Assembly: GCA_964393895.1 (NCBI GenBank)
Contig: CAYMWP010000075.1
Span: 1 to 22,876 of the forward strand
Direction of reading: 5' to 3'
DNA: 22,876 bases
Origin: B4-G1 sp964393895
GTDB taxonomy: Bacteria; Chloroflexota; Anaerolineae; B4-G1
The translations under genes and the position numbers were made by a program. The notes under the pieces were generated by a model. That model worked only from the letters and a program-made list of their open reading frames with translations, made no database searches and was not told the DNA's origin. Below are positions 21,527-22,876 of this stretch, piece after piece; the stretch's first letter is position 1; every line of letters starts with the position of its first letter.

Positions 21527-22771
21527 ATGTTATCCAAGAAAATGCTGTGGCTCTTAGCCACCCTGATGATTGTGACATTGGTGCTGGGCGCCTGTGGCCC
21601 GGCGGCGACTGAAGAACCGGTCGCCGAAGAACCGACCGAGGAACCGGCTGAAGAAGCGGGCGGGTTCGCGATCCCGGCCATCGAAGAGGGCAAGTTCAAC
21701 GTGGCTGCGGTACTCATTGGTCCCCACGACGACGGAGGCTGGAGCCAGGCCCACTACGAAGGGCTAGAGTACGTCGAGGAGAACGTGCCCGACGTTCACG
21801 TAGCCTACATCGAAAACGTCCCCGAAGGCTCCGAGTCTGAGCAGGTCTTCCGCAGCCTCTCCCGCAAAGGCTTTGACCTCATTTTGGGCACGTCCTTCGG
21901 CTACATGGACGCCATGGAGATAATGGCCGACGAGTTTCCCAACATCACCTACGTCCACATCAGCGGCTACAAGTCCAACATGGAGAACTTTGGCAACCTG
22001 TTCGGCGCTATGGAGGATATGAAGTACCTGGCCGGCATGCTGGCCGGATCGCGGGCCAAAGTGGACGGCAACCCCAAACTGGGGTACATGGCTACCTTCC
22101 CCATCCCCGAGGAAATCCGGCTGGGCAACGCCATCGCGTTGGGCATGAAGCAGACCTGCCCAGAGTGCACTATGGACGTGCGCTGGATCAACACCTGGCA
22201 CGACCCGATCATCGAGAAGGATGCGGCCGCTTCTCTCTTTGACGCCGGGGCGCAGGTGGTCTTTACCGGGGCCGACACGCCCGCCGTGGCCGACGTGGCC
22301 CAGGAGAAGGGCAAGTGGGGCGTGACCTACGACTGGTACGGCTCCTGCAAGGTGGATGCCTGCCTCACCGCTCCCTACTGGATTTGGGGCCCGGTCTACG
22401 CCGAGATCACAGAGGGAGTCATTGACGGCACCTACGAGGTCGGCTGGCACTACTTTGACGCCGACACCGGCGGCATGGGGTTGTACGGCTTTATGGAGGG
22501 TGAGACCCCGCAGCCCGGCATCGCCGACCTGCCCGAAGAGGACGTCCAGTTGGTGCGAGACACGCTGGCCCAGATGCTGGCGGGCGAGTTCGACCGCTTC
22601 GACGTCTTTGCCGGCCCCATCATAGATAATCAGGGCAACGTGATCGTGCCTGAAGGCGAAAAGATGGTCCAGGCCGACATGGATCAGTTCCCGCCCGGCA
22701 CCGAGGGGCTGGAATGTGAGTACTGCATGTTCTGGTGGGCCGACGGCATCACCGCCGAACTGCCAGAGTAG
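21527..22771 (+). CDS. BMP family ABC transporter substrate-binding lipoprotein
   Basis: Surface lipoprotein of the basic membrane protein/PnrA family, whose characterised members bind purine nucleosides, or other small ligands, for an ABC importer. A signal peptide (residues 1-22) ends in the lipobox LGAC with C23 as the lipidated residue. A Glu/Pro-rich acidic linker (29-44, repeated EEP units) follows, then the periplasmic-binding-protein fold from about residue 54, opening FNVAAVLIGPHDDGGWSQAH. Length is 414 residues. TTTAAGGAGG precedes the ATG. It follows the carbamate kinase gene after its own promoter, and a long hairpin follows it. The permease and ATPase genes are expected to the right. 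The association suggests it captures the substrate whose carbamoyl group feeds carbamate kinase. Confidence 0.92.
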   Translation: MLSKKMLWLLATLMIVTLVLGACGPAATEEPVAEEPTEEPAEEAGGFAIPAIEEGKFNVAAVLIGPHDDGGWSQAHYEGLEYVEENVPDVHVAYIENVPEGSESEQVFRSLSRKGFDLILGTSFGYMDAMEIMADEFPNITYVHISGYKSNMENFGNLFGAMEDMKYLAGMLAGSRAKVDGNPKLGYMATFPIPEEIRLGNAIALGMKQTCPECTMDVRWINTWHDPIIEKDAAASLFDAGAQVVFTGADTPAVADVAQEKGKWGVTYDWYGSCKVDACLTAPYWIWGPVYAEITEGVIDGTYEVGWHYFDADTGGMGLYGFMEGETPQPGIADLPEEDVQLVRDTLAQMLAGEFDRFDVFAGPIIDNQGNVIVPEGEKMVQADMDQFPPGTEGLECEYCMFWWADGITAELPE

Positions 22772-22786
22772 AACCTGATGCCAGAC

Positions 22787-22821
22787 GAGGCGCCAGGCGC
22801 TTGCCGAGCGCCTGGCGCCTC
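22787..22821 (+). terminator. Long hairpin after the BMP lipoprotein gene
   Basis: GAGGCGCCAGGCGCT-TGCCG-AGCGCCTGGCGCCTC is a perfect 15-bp stem starting 15 bases after the stop. No T-run follows (CAACTAAGTG). This fits an mRNA-stabilising or partially terminating hairpin, which often lets a binding protein outnumber its permease. The remaining 22822-22876 shows no feature. Confidence 0.65.
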
Positions 22822-22876
22822 AACTAAGTGCAGACTGCCGTAAATTCGTGCCGAGTTTTTCACACTCACACCGGCC

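Overview
The window is a G+C-rich bacterial chromosomal segment with no phage, transposon, CRISPR or RNA-gene signature. Gene content (Tad-type secretion protein, long-form HPF, ECF vitamin transporter, BMP-type lipoprotein with an acidic Glu/Pro linker), frequent TTG/GTG starts and small palindromic intergenic repeats suggest an environmental bacterium, possibly Chloroflexota (Anaerolineae-like). The taxon is an inference, not something proven here.

Layout. (a) 1-4309, + strand: tail of an upstream gene, a TadC-like secretion platform protein, ComF-like phosphoribosyltransferase, ribosome hibernation factor, an uncharacterised nucleotidyltransferase-like protein and a low-molecular-weight phosphatase-like protein. 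(b) 4577-7103, - strand: proS, preceded by a promoter, a proline-rich leader ORF and an intrinsic terminator that look like a ribosome-mediated attenuator; then a small two-helix membrane protein with its own promoter. (c) 7140-13033, - strand: an operon ecfA1-ecfA2-ecfT-M20 amidohydrolase-P1 aminopeptidase-ECF S component, closed by a strong terminator. (d) 12957-15680, + strand: a GntR/FCD regulator followed by panB and panE, ending at a terminator. Its promoter faces the ecf promoter across two overlapping palindromes. (e) 15686-17240, + strand: sfsA (apparently leaderless) and an inositol monophosphatase-family gene. (f) 17322-22821, + strand: a GntR/UTRA regulator, two different transcarbamylases of the knotted (AOTCase/YgeW-like) type, carbamate kinase and a BMP-family lipoprotein that probably begins an ABC importer continuing beyond the window.

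How the genes may work together. Blocks (c) and (d) look like one regulated unit that couples pantoate synthesis (PanB, PanE) with import of a small nutrient and hydrolysis of amide or beta-peptide bonds; pantothenate or a beta-alanyl compound is the leading substrate guess. Block (f) looks like a catabolic module: import of a purine-like or ureide-like substrate, phosphorolysis of a carbamoylated intermediate by the transcarbamylases, and ATP formation from carbamoyl phosphate by carbamate kinase. Substrates in both cases are inferred from context only.
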